64,000 nucleotides of DNA from an uncultured Christensenella sp. (GTDB lineage: Bacteria; Bacillota; Clostridia; Christensenellales; Borkfalkiaceae). Position 1 is the first letter of the stretch, and the number at the start of each line of letters is the position of its first letter. A program made the translations under genes and the position numbers. Positions 1 to 6,599 of the stretch are shown here, in pieces. A model generated the notes under the pieces. That model searched no databases and was not told where the DNA came from. It saw only the letters and a program-made list of their open reading frames with translations. The DNA lies in NCBI GenBank assembly GCA_910579705.1, contig CAJTUI010000005.1:62001-126000 (forward strand), written 5' to 3'.

Positions 1-243
1 GACCTCCACGCTCTTGCCGCGAAGAAGTTCCGCCGCGTTTCTGTCGGCAATGCCTTTGAGGCCGAGATACGCAAACTCACCCTGAGCGCGCACCGAAAGA
101 ACGGAGTATTCCACCCCGTCGATAATCACCTTTTTAAACGCCGCAATATCCTCCGCGGCGTCGGTAAAGGCCTTGACTTTTATTTCGCCGCGTATTCCCT
201 GCGGTTTAAGCACGGCCGCGACGGTAAGCAATCTATCGTCCAT
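1..243 (-). CDS. rimM: RimM, 16S rRNA processing protein (partial, C-terminus beyond window)
   Basis: The reverse strand from the ATG at 243 reads MDDRLLTVAAVLKPQGIRGE and continues open to the window edge, giving the first 81 residues. The early (L/K)PxGxxGE segment, followed by a beta-rich stretch ending in a NAAELLRGK-like motif, is the RimM N-terminal domain (family knowledge). RimM assists maturation of the 30S head and binds S19. Its place after rpsP and khpA matches the Firmicutes order ffh-rpsP-khpA-rimM-trmD, so trmD and rplS probably follow outside the window. The PRC-barrel half is missing only because of the window edge. Confidence 0.9.
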   Translation of the reverse strand, partial: MDDRLLTVAAVLKPQGIRGEIKVKAFTDAAEDIAAFKKVIIDGVEYSVLSVRAQGEFAYLGLKGIADRNAAELLRGKSVEV

Positions 244-342
244 AATTCACTTTATGCCGAAAAACCGCAGGCGCGTTTTCGGACGCGTAAAGCGGTTTTC
301 CTTGGTTTCTTCCTGCAGTTTTTAAAAAACGCAAAGATTTGA

Positions 343-579
343 TTATTGCTTTTCTTTGATTTCAAGCACGTACTTCTTGCCGTCGCGCGGAGTGGACGCT
401 TTGATAAGCGTTCTCAGCGCCTTGGCGATTTTGCCCTGCTTGCCGATGACCTTGCCCATATCCGATTCAGCAAGGAGAACGGTGACCTCAATCGCGGTTT
501 CCTTCTCCTCTACAAGATACTCGACTTCGTCCTTCTTTTCTGCAAACTGGCCGACTACGTATTTGATTAAATCCAACAT
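343..579 (-). CDS. khpA: KhpA, KH-domain RNA-binding protein
   Basis: 78 residues with a single KH fold. The GxxG-type loop is visible as VIGKQGKIAKALRTLI near residues 45-60, which is the RNA-contacting helix-turn-helix of KH domains. Homologues (YlqC/KhpA) form a heterodimer with KhpB/EloR and bind many RNAs in Firmicutes. I chose the ATG at 579 over an in-frame GTG 12 bases upstream because GGGAG lies 5 nt before the ATG. It sits between rpsP and rimM, its usual operon position. Confidence 0.92.
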   Translation of the reverse strand: MLDLIKYVVGQFAEKKDEVEYLVEEKETAIEVTVLLAESDMGKVIGKQGKIAKALRTLIKASTPRDGKKYVLEIKEKQ

Positions 580-633
580 ATTTGCTCCCACGGCGCGGTA
601 AACGGGATTGTTGCGCCTGAAATTATTTTATAC

Positions 634-930
634 TCAGCTCTTCTTTTTCTTGTCGTTGGTCTTGGGCGCGGAAAGCTTTTTCGGCTGCTCAATAGCGCCC
701 GCTTTTACAAGATAGCTCTTAACCGTTTCGGTAGGCTGAACGCCCTTTGCAAGCCAGGCCTTAGCCTTCTCCACGTCGATATTGACTTCCGCGGGGGTTT
801 TGAGGGGGTCTACGTAACCGATTTTATCGATATACTCGCCCGACTGCGCCTTGCGCGAATCGATAACAACCACACGGTAGAAAGGCGATTTCTTGTCGCC
901 CATTCTCGTCAATCTCATTTTAACTGCCAT
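634..930 (-). CDS. rpsP: 30S ribosomal protein S16
   Basis: 98 residues beginning MAVKMRLTRMGDKKSPFYRV, the highly conserved S16 N-terminus, followed by VVIDSRKAQSGEYIDKIGYVDP-type family sequence. The C-terminus is a lysine-rich tail. An AAGGAG Shine-Dalgarno precedes the ATG. S16 is a primary 16S rRNA-binding protein of the 30S body. It is encoded between ffh and khpA, about 60 bp downstream of ffh, and is probably co-transcribed with both. Confidence 0.97.
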   Translation of the reverse strand: MAVKMRLTRMGDKKSPFYRVVVIDSRKAQSGEYIDKIGYVDPLKTPAEVNIDVEKAKAWLAKGVQPTETVKSYLVKAGAIEQPKKLSAPKTNDKKKKS

Positions 931-992
931 TTCATTTCTCCTTGTGCCTTTCGGCTATATAAAAATTTTATTTTTGTCTAAATAATCGCCGC

Positions 993-2306
993 TTAACCGA
1001 ACGGCAGACGGCGCTTGCCCGATTTGAGCTGTTTCATAAGCTGTTTAGTCTGCTCGAACTGTTTTAAAAGCTGGTTTATTTCCTGAACGCTCGTCCCGCT
1101 GCCCGCCGCTATTCGCTTTTTCCGCGACGAATTTATGATTGCGGGGTCCGTCCGCTCGCGCTTAGTCATAGAAAGGATAATGGCTTTCGTCCGCTCTATC
1201 CTGTTTTCGTCTATGTCCTCGGCCCTGACCTTGCCGCCCATACCGGGCATCATAGCCAGCACGGCCTGCGCGCCGCCCATCTTTTTCATACTCTCGAACT
1301 GGGTAAGGTAATCTTCGAGCGTGAAGGTGTTTTCCAGCATTTTCTTCTGCATAGCCTTCGCCTGCTCTTCGGAAACCGCCTCCTGCGCCTTTTCGATAAG
1401 CGTAAGCACGTCGCCCATACCGAGTATGCGCGAGGCCATTCTGTCGGGATAAAACGGCTCTAAATCGGTGAGTTTTTCGCCAACGCCGATAAATTTAACT
1501 GGCTTGCCCGTCACCGCCTTTATCGAAAGACACGCGCCGCCGCGGGTGTCGCCGTCAAGCTTGGTCAAAATTATGCCGGTGACTTCCAGCCGCTCGTTAA
1601 ACGTTTTCGCAACGTTCACGGCGACCTGACCCATCATAGAGTCCACGGTTAAAAGTATCTCGGAAACGTCCACCGCGCGCTTGATGTTTTCAAGCTCCTG
1701 CATAAGCGCCTCGTCGATTTCAAGCCTGCCCGCCGTGTCTATGACCACGGTGTCGAACCCGAGCGACTTTGCGTATTCCACAGCCTGCTCCGCCGTTTTG
1801 ACGGGGTTTTGCGTGCCTTTTTCAAACACCTCCGCGCCCGCGTTCTTGCCCACGACTTTAAGCTGGTTAATCGCGGCGGGACGGTATACGTCGCACGCGA
1901 CCAGAAGGGGTTTTTTACCGTTCTTTTTAAGGTTGACGGCAAGCTTGCCGCAAAGCGTGGTCTTGCCCGCGCCCTGCAAACCGCACATCATAATTATCGT
2001 GGGCGGCTTGGGCGAAACAACAAGTTTCTGGTTAGAAGAGCCCATTAACGCAATAAGCTCGTCGTTGACTATCTTTATTACCTGCTGGGCGGGATTGAGG
2101 CTTTTTATTATCTCCTGTCCCACCGCTTTTTCCGAAACGTCCGCGCAGAACTGTTTTGCGACTTTGACGTTCACGTCCGCTTCCAAAAGCGCCACGCGCA
2201 CCTCGCGCATAGCCGTTTTAATTTCCAGCTCGGTAAGGCGGCCGCGTTTGGTAAGTTTGGAAAATATATGGTTTAATCTTTCGGATAACGAGGAAAACGC
2301 TCCCAT
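993..2306 (-). CDS. ffh: Signal recognition particle GTPase Ffh
   Basis: 437 residues with the N, G and M domains in order. G1 is GLQGAGKTTLCGKLA near residue 108; DTAGR and TKLDGDTRGGA are the other SRP-GTPase signatures; GVGEKLTDLEPF closes the G domain. The M domain is methionine-rich (MPGMGGK, MTKRER) and ends in a basic tail. It binds signal peptides and 4.5S/SRP RNA and targets ribosomes to SecYEG through FtsY. Its start lies 4 nt after the ylxM stop, so the two genes are translationally close-coupled. Confidence 0.98.
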   Translation of the reverse strand: MGAFSSLSERLNHIFSKLTKRGRLTELEIKTAMREVRVALLEADVNVKVAKQFCADVSEKAVGQEIIKSLNPAQQVIKIVNDELIALMGSSNQKLVVSPKPPTIIMMCGLQGAGKTTLCGKLAVNLKKNGKKPLLVACDVYRPAAINQLKVVGKNAGAEVFEKGTQNPVKTAEQAVEYAKSLGFDTVVIDTAGRLEIDEALMQELENIKRAVDVSEILLTVDSMMGQVAVNVAKTFNERLEVTGIILTKLDGDTRGGACLSIKAVTGKPVKFIGVGEKLTDLEPFYPDRMASRILGMGDVLTLIEKAQEAVSEEQAKAMQKKMLENTFTLEDYLTQFESMKKMGGAQAVLAMMPGMGGKVRAEDIDENRIERTKAIILSMTKRERTDPAIINSSRKKRIAAGSGTSVQEINQLLKQFEQTKQLMKQLKSGKRRLPFG

Positions 2307-2309
2307 AAA

Positions 2310-2675
2310 CTACCTCTTGGCTTTTTTGTCTTCTTCCGAGTAATTCTTGTCCAACGCCTGTTTAAGCGCGGTTATATCTTCGGTAAATTCGGGGTGCGCG
2401 GACTGAAAGCTTTCCGCCCAGTCGCGCACTGCGGCAAACGCAACCCGCGCGCCGTGCAGTCTTTCCAGAACGTGCAGCCCGTCCTCGTATTCTTCCAACT
2501 GTTTTTTACAGCCTTTAAGACACTCCGAAACGGCCTGCCGCGAAATGCCTTTCTGTTCGGCTATTTCCGATACGGTCAGATCGAGATTGAAATACAAATG
2601 CGTTATTTCCTGTTGCGTCTTTGTCAGAAGACCGCTGTATGCGTCCCAAAGGGATATGAAAGAAAACTTGTCCAT
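2310..2675 (-). CDS. ylxM: YlxM family DNA-binding regulator linked to SRP
   Basis: 121 residues. Residues 20-70 form a sigma-70 region-4-like helix-turn-helix with TKTQQEITHLYFNLDLTVSE and an EQKGISRQAVSECLK recognition helix, the hallmark of the YlxM/p13 family (UPF0122). The family is always found just upstream of ffh. The C-terminal half is acidic and helical. In streptococci the protein modulates SRP activity; its DNA-binding role is inferred. It is the first gene of the operon, with a promoter 30-60 bp upstream. Confidence 0.93.
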   Translation of the reverse strand: MDKFSFISLWDAYSGLLTKTQQEITHLYFNLDLTVSEIAEQKGISRQAVSECLKGCKKQLEEYEDGLHVLERLHGARVAFAAVRDWAESFQSAHPEFTEDITALKQALDKNYSEEDKKAKR

Positions 2676-2705
2676 AGCGCCTGTAAAGCATTTTCGCTTT
2701 ACATT

Positions 2706-2734
2706 ATAATAAACGATAAATTATGCCGTGTCAA
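2706..2734 (-). promoter_or_regulatory. Sigma-A promoter for ylxM-ffh-rpsP-khpA-rimM
   Basis: On the minus strand TTGACA (2734-2729) and TATTAT (2711-2706) are separated by exactly 17 nt. It lies just upstream of the ylxM start. A TATAAT overlaps three bases further on but would need a 20 nt spacer. Confidence 0.7.
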
Positions 2735-2833
2735 GTATTTTTACTTGTCTTATTTTTAATTTTTTTATGGGTATTAACATAAATATTTATTAATTAACAA
2801 ACGCGGGAAGTAAAAATAAAAAAACGCTATTCA

Positions 2834-2862
2834 TTGACTAATAGCGCGGCGTATGATAAAAT
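2834..2862 (+). promoter_or_regulatory. Sigma-A promoter for the small gene at 2909
   Basis: TTGACT (2834-2839) and TAAAAT (2857-2862) with a 17 nt spacer, about 45 bp before the ATG of the 76-residue gene. Confidence 0.65.
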
Positions 2863-2908
2863 TTTGAGGTGGCCGTTTATACGGTTATTTAATAGGAGAA
2901 TTATATCT

Positions 2909-3139
2909 ATGTACAAAGAAATAGACGGCGTCGTTTACGACACTCTGTCCTCTACGATAGACAAGAAATTCACCTACGGTGCACCCGGCGATCCTTGCGG
3001 CTATGAAGAGACTTTGTATATAACGAACGACGGCAGATACTTTGTATACACCTACGGAGGAATAAATTCCAAATACCCTGTCGAAAACATTATACCTATC
3101 GAAAGGGAAGACGTGAAAAGCTGGATGCTTTCGCACTGA
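2909..3139 (+). CDS. Small protein of unknown function, 76 aa
   Basis: The ATG at 2909 is preceded by TAGGAG with good spacing, so I prefer it to an in-frame start 75 bases upstream. The product is a soluble, tyrosine- and glycine-rich 76-residue protein (MYKEIDGVVYDTLSSTIDKK at the start) with alternating hydrophobic positions suggesting a small beta fold. No signal peptide or membrane segment is seen. It has its own promoter and terminator, so it is a single-gene unit between ylxM and the MarR gene. I do not recognise a family. Confidence 0.7.
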   Translation: MYKEIDGVVYDTLSSTIDKKFTYGAPGDPCGYEETLYITNDGRYFVYTYGGINSKYPVENIIPIEREDVKSWMLSH

Positions 3140-3146
3140 GAGAAAA

Positions 3147-3193
3147 AATAAGACCGGTTTGTCGGCGCAACGCCCGCAAGCCGGCTTTATTAT
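3147..3193 (+). terminator. Terminator after the small gene
   Basis: AATAAGACCGGTTTG pairs with CAAGCCGGCTTTATT through G-U tolerant pairing, enclosing a GC-rich loop and followed by TTATTATTT. It lies 8 nt after the stop codon. Confidence 0.6.
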
Positions 3194-3202
3194 TTAAATC
3201 GT

Positions 3203-3231
3203 TTGACAAACGCGGTATTTTATCATAAAAT
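3203..3231 (+). promoter_or_regulatory. marR promoter with overlapping palindromic operator
   Basis: TTGACA (3203-3208) and TAAAAT (3226-3231) with a 17 nt spacer. A 15-bp perfect palindrome, ATTTTAT-C-ATAAAAT (3217-3231), covers the end of the spacer and the whole -10 box. It is placed as an autorepression site for the MarR protein encoded immediately downstream. Confidence 0.65.
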
Positions 3232-3264
3232 CTTATTGTTGATTTTTCAACGGGAAGGTAGTAA

Positions 3265-3717
3265 ATGGAAAAAGTTTTCGAGCATTTTACAATCACTATT
3301 TTAAAGCTTAACAAGCTTGTACAGCGCATAAAACAGTTCGAGTCGAATAAGTACGGACTGAAATCGATACATATAATGTGCGGATATTACCTGAACGAGC
3401 ACCCCGACGGGCTCACCGCGGGAGAGCTTGTAAAGCTTACGCTGGAAGATAAGGCGGCGATTTCGCGCGCGCTCAAAAGTATGCGCGACAAGGGGTTCGT
3501 CACGTACGACCCGTACAAGCACAACTCGCCCGTAAAGCTGACCGAGCAAGGTAAAAGACTTGCGGATTTTATTTCCGAACGCTCCGACTTGGCAGTCAAA
3601 GCCGTCAGCGAGCGGTTTACCGAGCAGGAACGCGACTTTTTCTATACCGCGCTCGGGTCGATTGCCGACAACCTCGAACAATATTACAAGAACCTTTTAG
3701 GCGATACCGAAGAATAA
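3265..3717 (+). CDS. MarR family transcriptional regulator
   Basis: 150 residues with the MarR winged helix-turn-helix: residues 50-75 read LTAGELVKLTLEDKAAISRA, then a recognition helix and a KGFV wing, with helical dimerisation segments at both ends. GGGAAGG lies 6 nt before the ATG. Family members usually repress their own gene and a linked transporter or detoxification gene. The only adjacent transporter is convergent, so its target is not obvious apart from its own palindrome-bearing promoter. No cysteine pair suggests a thiol sensor. Confidence 0.85.
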   Translation: MEKVFEHFTITILKLNKLVQRIKQFESNKYGLKSIHIMCGYYLNEHPDGLTAGELVKLTLEDKAAISRALKSMRDKGFVTYDPYKHNSPVKLTEQGKRLADFISERSDLAVKAVSERFTEQERDFFYTALGSIADNLEQYYKNLLGDTEE

Positions 3718-3720
3718 ACT

Positions 3721-3752
3721 ACGGCCGCCCGCATTGCGGGCGGCCGTTATTT
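3721..3752. terminator. Bidirectional terminator between marR and the antiporter
   Basis: Perfect 12-bp stem ACGGCCGCCCGC/GCGGGCGGCCGT with a 3-nt loop, followed on the plus strand by TATTTTATT. It separates two convergent genes. Confidence 0.8.
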
Positions 3753-5134
3753 TATTGATTTGCGCCTTCCTGAGCGGGCTCCTCCGCCACCGTTTCGGTC
3801 ACGGGCTCCACTGCCGTGCCGTCGCCTGCGGAAGGTTTCTCCCTGCCGTAAAGCACTTTAAGCAGTATGGGCGTGAGTATCGAGGACACCAGTATCAAAA
3901 GTACCGTCATAATCATAAACTCGGGCGGAAGGGCGTTCGGGCCGAGCGCGGTGCTAGTTACCGTCGCCGTGACAATGAGGGCGACCTCGCCGCGCGCCAT
4001 CATACCTACGCCGCCTATCGCGCTTTCCCTTAAATTGTACTTGAACGCTTTGCATACCGCGCCGCAACCGACAATCTTGCCGATAAGGCCCATAAACACT
4101 GCGAGTACGGCGAATAGAAGTATGCTCGGATTAAGACCTACGAAGGTTATACTCGAAATGCCGATATTCGCAAAGAAGACGGGCGCGAATATAGCGTATG
4201 TATTCACCTCTACCTTTTTGTCGGTGTAGGCGCTTGCGCGGTGAACGGTTGAAAGGACGACGCCCGCAAAGAACGCGCCTGTTATGTCCGCTACTCCGAA
4301 CACTTCCTCCGCGACCCAGCTGTACAGGAAACATACCGCCAGCGAGAACACGGGGATACGGTGGGTGTTGGGCCAGCGCTTGTCGAGCCATTTGAAGAGC
4401 TTTGAGAAACCCCAGCCCGCAAGCACTGCGACGGCGAAGAACGCGATTATCATTATTACCGTTCCCCACCACTGGGCCTTGAACCAGGCGAAACCCGTAA
4501 GGTCCTCGCCCGCGCCCGCCTTCGCGATACCCGTGACGACGGACAGGAGCACGATGCCGATTACGTCGTCGATTATAGCCGCCGAAACAATCGTCGTTCC
4601 GAGCTTGGTGTTGATTTTACCCAGCTCTTTCAGAACGGAAACGGTTATCGCGACGCTTGTCGCCGTGAGTATCGTGCCGATAAACACGCAACGGTACATA
4701 TTCGCCGTACCGAGGCCGATGTTGCCGAAGGGCAGGGATATGAGAATCCCGAGAACTAGCGGGAGAAATACGCCCGCAAGCGCGATTAACACCGCGGTAA
4801 GGCCGGTGCTTTTAAGCTCTTTGAGGTTGGTTTCCAGTCCCGTGGAAAACATAAGGAGCAGAACGCCGATTTTGGAGAACACGGAAAGGACGGTGCTGTC
4901 GTCGGGAAGATAGAGGAAACACCAGTAGGGTTTTCCCTGCACCCCGATAAGCGCGAAGCCGTGCTCGCCGAGAGGGTCGCCGAAGATAGCGGGCCCGATT
5001 AATATTCCGGCGATTATATAGCCGAGCACCTGGGGAAGACCCAGTCTCCTGAATATAAGGCCGATAACTTTGGTGGCAAATAGAATTATCGCAAGGACCA
5101 TACAAAAGCCCAGCGCGGTATGTCCGTCAAACAT
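3752..5134 (-). CDS. Cation:proton antiporter (CPA2/Kef type)
   Basis: 460 residues with about 12 hydrophobic segments, starting MFDGHTALGFCMVLAIILFA. Conserved CPA2 features are LGYIIAGILIGP near residue 40, the GLETNLKEL segment, TATSVAITVSVLKELGK, AIIDDVIGIVLL (the DD-type ion-binding pair) and a GMMARGEVALI motif near residue 380. The C-terminal 35 residues are acidic and lack the RCK/TrkA-N domain of KefB/C, so it resembles short Na+(K+)/H+ exchangers. Monocistronic, with GGGAG before the ATG. The exact ion is not deducible. Confidence 0.88.
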   Translation of the reverse strand: MFDGHTALGFCMVLAIILFATKVIGLIFRRLGLPQVLGYIIAGILIGPAIFGDPLGEHGFALIGVQGKPYWCFLYLPDDSTVLSVFSKIGVLLLMFSTGLETNLKELKSTGLTAVLIALAGVFLPLVLGILISLPFGNIGLGTANMYRCVFIGTILTATSVAITVSVLKELGKINTKLGTTIVSAAIIDDVIGIVLLSVVTGIAKAGAGEDLTGFAWFKAQWWGTVIMIIAFFAVAVLAGWGFSKLFKWLDKRWPNTHRIPVFSLAVCFLYSWVAEEVFGVADITGAFFAGVVLSTVHRASAYTDKKVEVNTYAIFAPVFFANIGISSITFVGLNPSILLFAVLAVFMGLIGKIVGCGAVCKAFKYNLRESAIGGVGMMARGEVALIVTATVTSTALGPNALPPEFMIMTVLLILVSSILTPILLKVLYGREKPSAGDGTAVEPVTETVAEEPAQEGANQ

Positions 5135-5166
5135 AATTATCTCCCGTTAAAATTTAATACCAATGT

Positions 5167-5195
5167 ATTATAGTATTAAAAACGTTAAAAGTTAA
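5167..5195 (-). promoter_or_regulatory. Antiporter promoter
   Basis: On the minus strand TTAACT (5195-5190), 17 nt spacer, TATAAT (5172-5167), about 33 bp before the antiporter ATG. Confidence 0.6.
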
Positions 5196-5269
5196 GCGTT
5201 TTACCCGACGATTTTCAAATATCCGTCACAATTTACTTTAAATTTCCATAATTTTTTTTAATTTACCTA

Positions 5270-5297
5270 TTGACAAACCGAAAACCCGTGCTATAAT
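5270..5297 (+). promoter_or_regulatory. Strong sigma-A promoter of the orphan RNA
   Basis: Consensus TTGACA (5270-5275) and consensus TATAAT (5292-5297), 16 nt apart. Transcription would start near 5304. No protein gene of normal size lies downstream on this strand before the terminator at 5657-5697. Confidence 0.8.
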
Positions 5298-5465
5298 AAA
5301 AGTACAAAAAGAAAATAACTTACGAAAAATGTTAGGTACCGACATTAATCTATGGAGTAAGCTATATGAAGGGAACGTAGCCGCGAAAGCGGGTCAAGGA
5401 AATTCTTTTTAAAGTTTCAAAGAACACAAAATTTAAAAGGGAAAAATTGTTAAGGAGGTAAGGTA

Positions 5466-5510
5466 ATGAAACTTTACTACGCCAAGACAATGAACGAAAA
5501 AGGAAGGTAA
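5466..5510 (+). CDS. Possible 14-codon ORF inside the orphan RNA
   Basis: AAGGAGG lies 7 nt before an ATG that opens MKLYYAKTMNEKGR and then TAA. The Shine-Dalgarno is nearly ideal, which is notable in an otherwise non-coding transcript. It could be a micro-peptide, a translated sensor within the RNA, or chance: the AAGGAGG may instead be part of the RNA structure, since ACTCC elements nearby could pair with it. No family is known to me. Confidence 0.35.
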   Translation: MKLYYAKTMNEKGR

Positions 5511-5656
5511 ACTCCGATGTACAAGTTTACGGAGGAAGTCTGATTCCAATACGGTTTGATTAGGCGGCAGTGCCGGCCGCGCGGTTATAATAACCACTGT
5601 GCTTTCGAAGCACCGTACGGAGGCGATTTCCGAAATTAAAACTGAATAAGAAAGTA

Positions 5657-5697
5657 TCCCCTGCGCCGATGCACTGTGCGCGGGGGAATGTTTTTTA
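5657..5697 (+). terminator. Intrinsic terminator of the orphan RNA
   Basis: Ten-pair stem TCCCCTGCGC with GCGCGGGGGA (one G-U pair) and an 11-nt loop, followed by GTTTTTTAT. Confidence 0.85.
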
Positions 5698-5750
5698 TGT
5701 AAATTCTTGCGGCAGGCTAAACGGCCCCTCTTCGCGCGGGCGCCCCTCCG

Positions 5751-6335
5751 TCAAAGCCCTTCCAGCTCGTCCAGAGAGCGGTTGAAACTTGCGATAAACT
5801 TATCGAAGAAATACTCCACCTCGGGCATCTTCCGCGAGCGCAAATCGTCCTCTATGCTCTTCTTCGCCTTGGCGAACTCGTTATTCCCGCATCTCAGCTC
5901 TTCGAGGCACTTGACGTATGCCGCCAGCCTGTCCGCCGCCTTCATAAGCTTGTACTCGTAACACTCGGTATCGGGTCGTATGCTCGCCGCCAGCTCTTCC
6001 CGCAACTCCTCGGGCAGGGTGTTGAGCAGTTTGTCGCAAGCGACCTCTTCGAGATTTTTATACGCCTCTTTGAGCGGAACGTTGTAGTACTTGATCGGCG
6101 TGGGTAAATCGCCCGTCATAACCTCGCCGCACTCGTGATAGACGGCGTAAAGCACGGCCTTGCCCCCGTCCGCATTCCCCGAAAACACCTTGTTGTTGAT
6201 AACGGCGAGCGCGTGCGCAAACATAGCGACCTGCTGTGAATGCTCCATAATATTTTCGTCGCGGACGGAACGCATAAGCTGCCAGCGCTTGATATACTTC
6301 ATTCTGTCCATAAAAGCGTAAAAATCGTATGCCAT
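5751..6335 (-). CDS. HD-domain 5'-nucleotidase, YfbR-like
   Basis: 194 residues. HD-superfamily residues are visible: EHSQQVAMFAH near residue 31 (first His), HECGEVMTGDLPTP near residue 68 (the HD variant HE, then the D of the GDxPTP motif), and KAADRLAAYVKCLEE near residue 135 (last Asp). GDLPTPIKYYN is characteristic of YfbR 5'-deoxynucleotidases, which hydrolyse dNMPs. I chose the ATG at 6335, preceded by GGAGG at 6 nt, over an upstream in-frame codon. It is convergent with the orphan RNA and divergent from the thiamine locus. Confidence 0.85.
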   Translation of the reverse strand: MAYDFYAFMDRMKYIKRWQLMRSVRDENIMEHSQQVAMFAHALAVINNKVFSGNADGGKAVLYAVYHECGEVMTGDLPTPIKYYNVPLKEAYKNLEEVACDKLLNTLPEELREELAASIRPDTECYEYKLMKAADRLAAYVKCLEELRCGNNEFAKAKKSIEDDLRSRKMPEVEYFFDKFIASFNRSLDELEGL

Positions 6336-6380
6336 ATAACACCTCCGCCCCATTATATCCTATTTCGCCGTAAATTTCAA

Positions 6381-6409
6381 TTGACTTTGCGCAAGTTTTA
6401 TACTATAAT
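6381..6409 (+). promoter_or_regulatory. Promoter of the thiamine transporter transcript
   Basis: TTGACT (6381-6386), 17 nt spacer, TATAAT (6404-6409). The start site near 6416 places the TPP aptamer in the 5' leader. Confidence 0.75.
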
Positions 6410-6442
6410 TTTTTTACGCTCCTCGGGGCGAATACAATTGAA

Positions 6443-6528
6443 TTACCGTCGGGGGTGCCCGCTTTAAAGCGGGCTGAGATTATACCCTTTGAATCGGCAA
6501 CGTAATGGTTGAGCGATATGACAAAGAG
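6443..6528 (+). promoter_or_regulatory. TPP (THI-box) riboswitch aptamer, divergent
   Basis: The core elements are in order. CGGGGGTGCC pairs back to TACCC (P2); GCCCGC-TTTAAA-GCGGGC forms P3 and runs directly into the invariant CTGAGA; then comes CAAC-GTAATG-GTTG, equivalent to the conserved CTGG-ATAATG-CCAG arm, followed by AGCG. CTTTG/CAAAG can form P4. The usual CCTGATCTGG segment is altered (GAATCGGCAAC), so this is a divergent copy. Its position before a ThiT-type gene supports TPP sensing. Confidence 0.85.
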
Positions 6529-6537
6529 AATTTTCGG

Positions 6538-6576
6538 CGTTCCCTGATTTTTTGTCACGGGAGCGTTTTATTTTTA
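6538..6576 (+). terminator. Riboswitch-controlled attenuator
   Basis: CGTTCCC (6538-6544) pairs with GGGAGCG (6559-6565), followed by TTTTATTTTT. It sits between the TPP aptamer and the ThiT start, so termination when TPP is bound is the likely control. Confidence 0.75.
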
Positions 6577-6599
6577 ATTCGCGGCGGTATGGGAGGTTT

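Larger units (their letters stand above)
5304..5697 (+). ncRNA. Candidate free-standing structured RNA, about 390 nt, family not recognised
   Basis: A transcript bounded by a consensus promoter and a strong intrinsic terminator, in a 616-bp gap whose only plausible ORF is 14 codons long. The 3' half folds well by eye. TACGG (about 5550) pairs with CCGTA (about 5613) and closes a multi-helix junction holding GCGGC/GCCGC, GGTTA/TAACC and GTGCTT-TCG-AAGCAC. Just before it, GTAAAC/GTTTAC (5507-5530) and TCC/GGA can form an H-type pseudoknot. It lacks the hallmarks of tmRNA, RNase P RNA and SRP RNA as I know them. The downstream gene is convergent, so it is not a leader. An Rfam scan (for example against raiA, OLE or ROOL models) would settle identity. 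Confidence 0.7.

Noticed and set aside
5304..5697. Orphan RNA as tmRNA, RNase P RNA or SRP RNA
   Set aside because: The GGAGGAAGTC near 5531 faintly resembles RNase P GAGGAAAGTCC, but the paired conserved segment (ACAGAAA-type) is missing. No tRNA-like end or Ala-rich tag for tmRNA, and no SRP Alu or GGAA tetraloop helix was seen.
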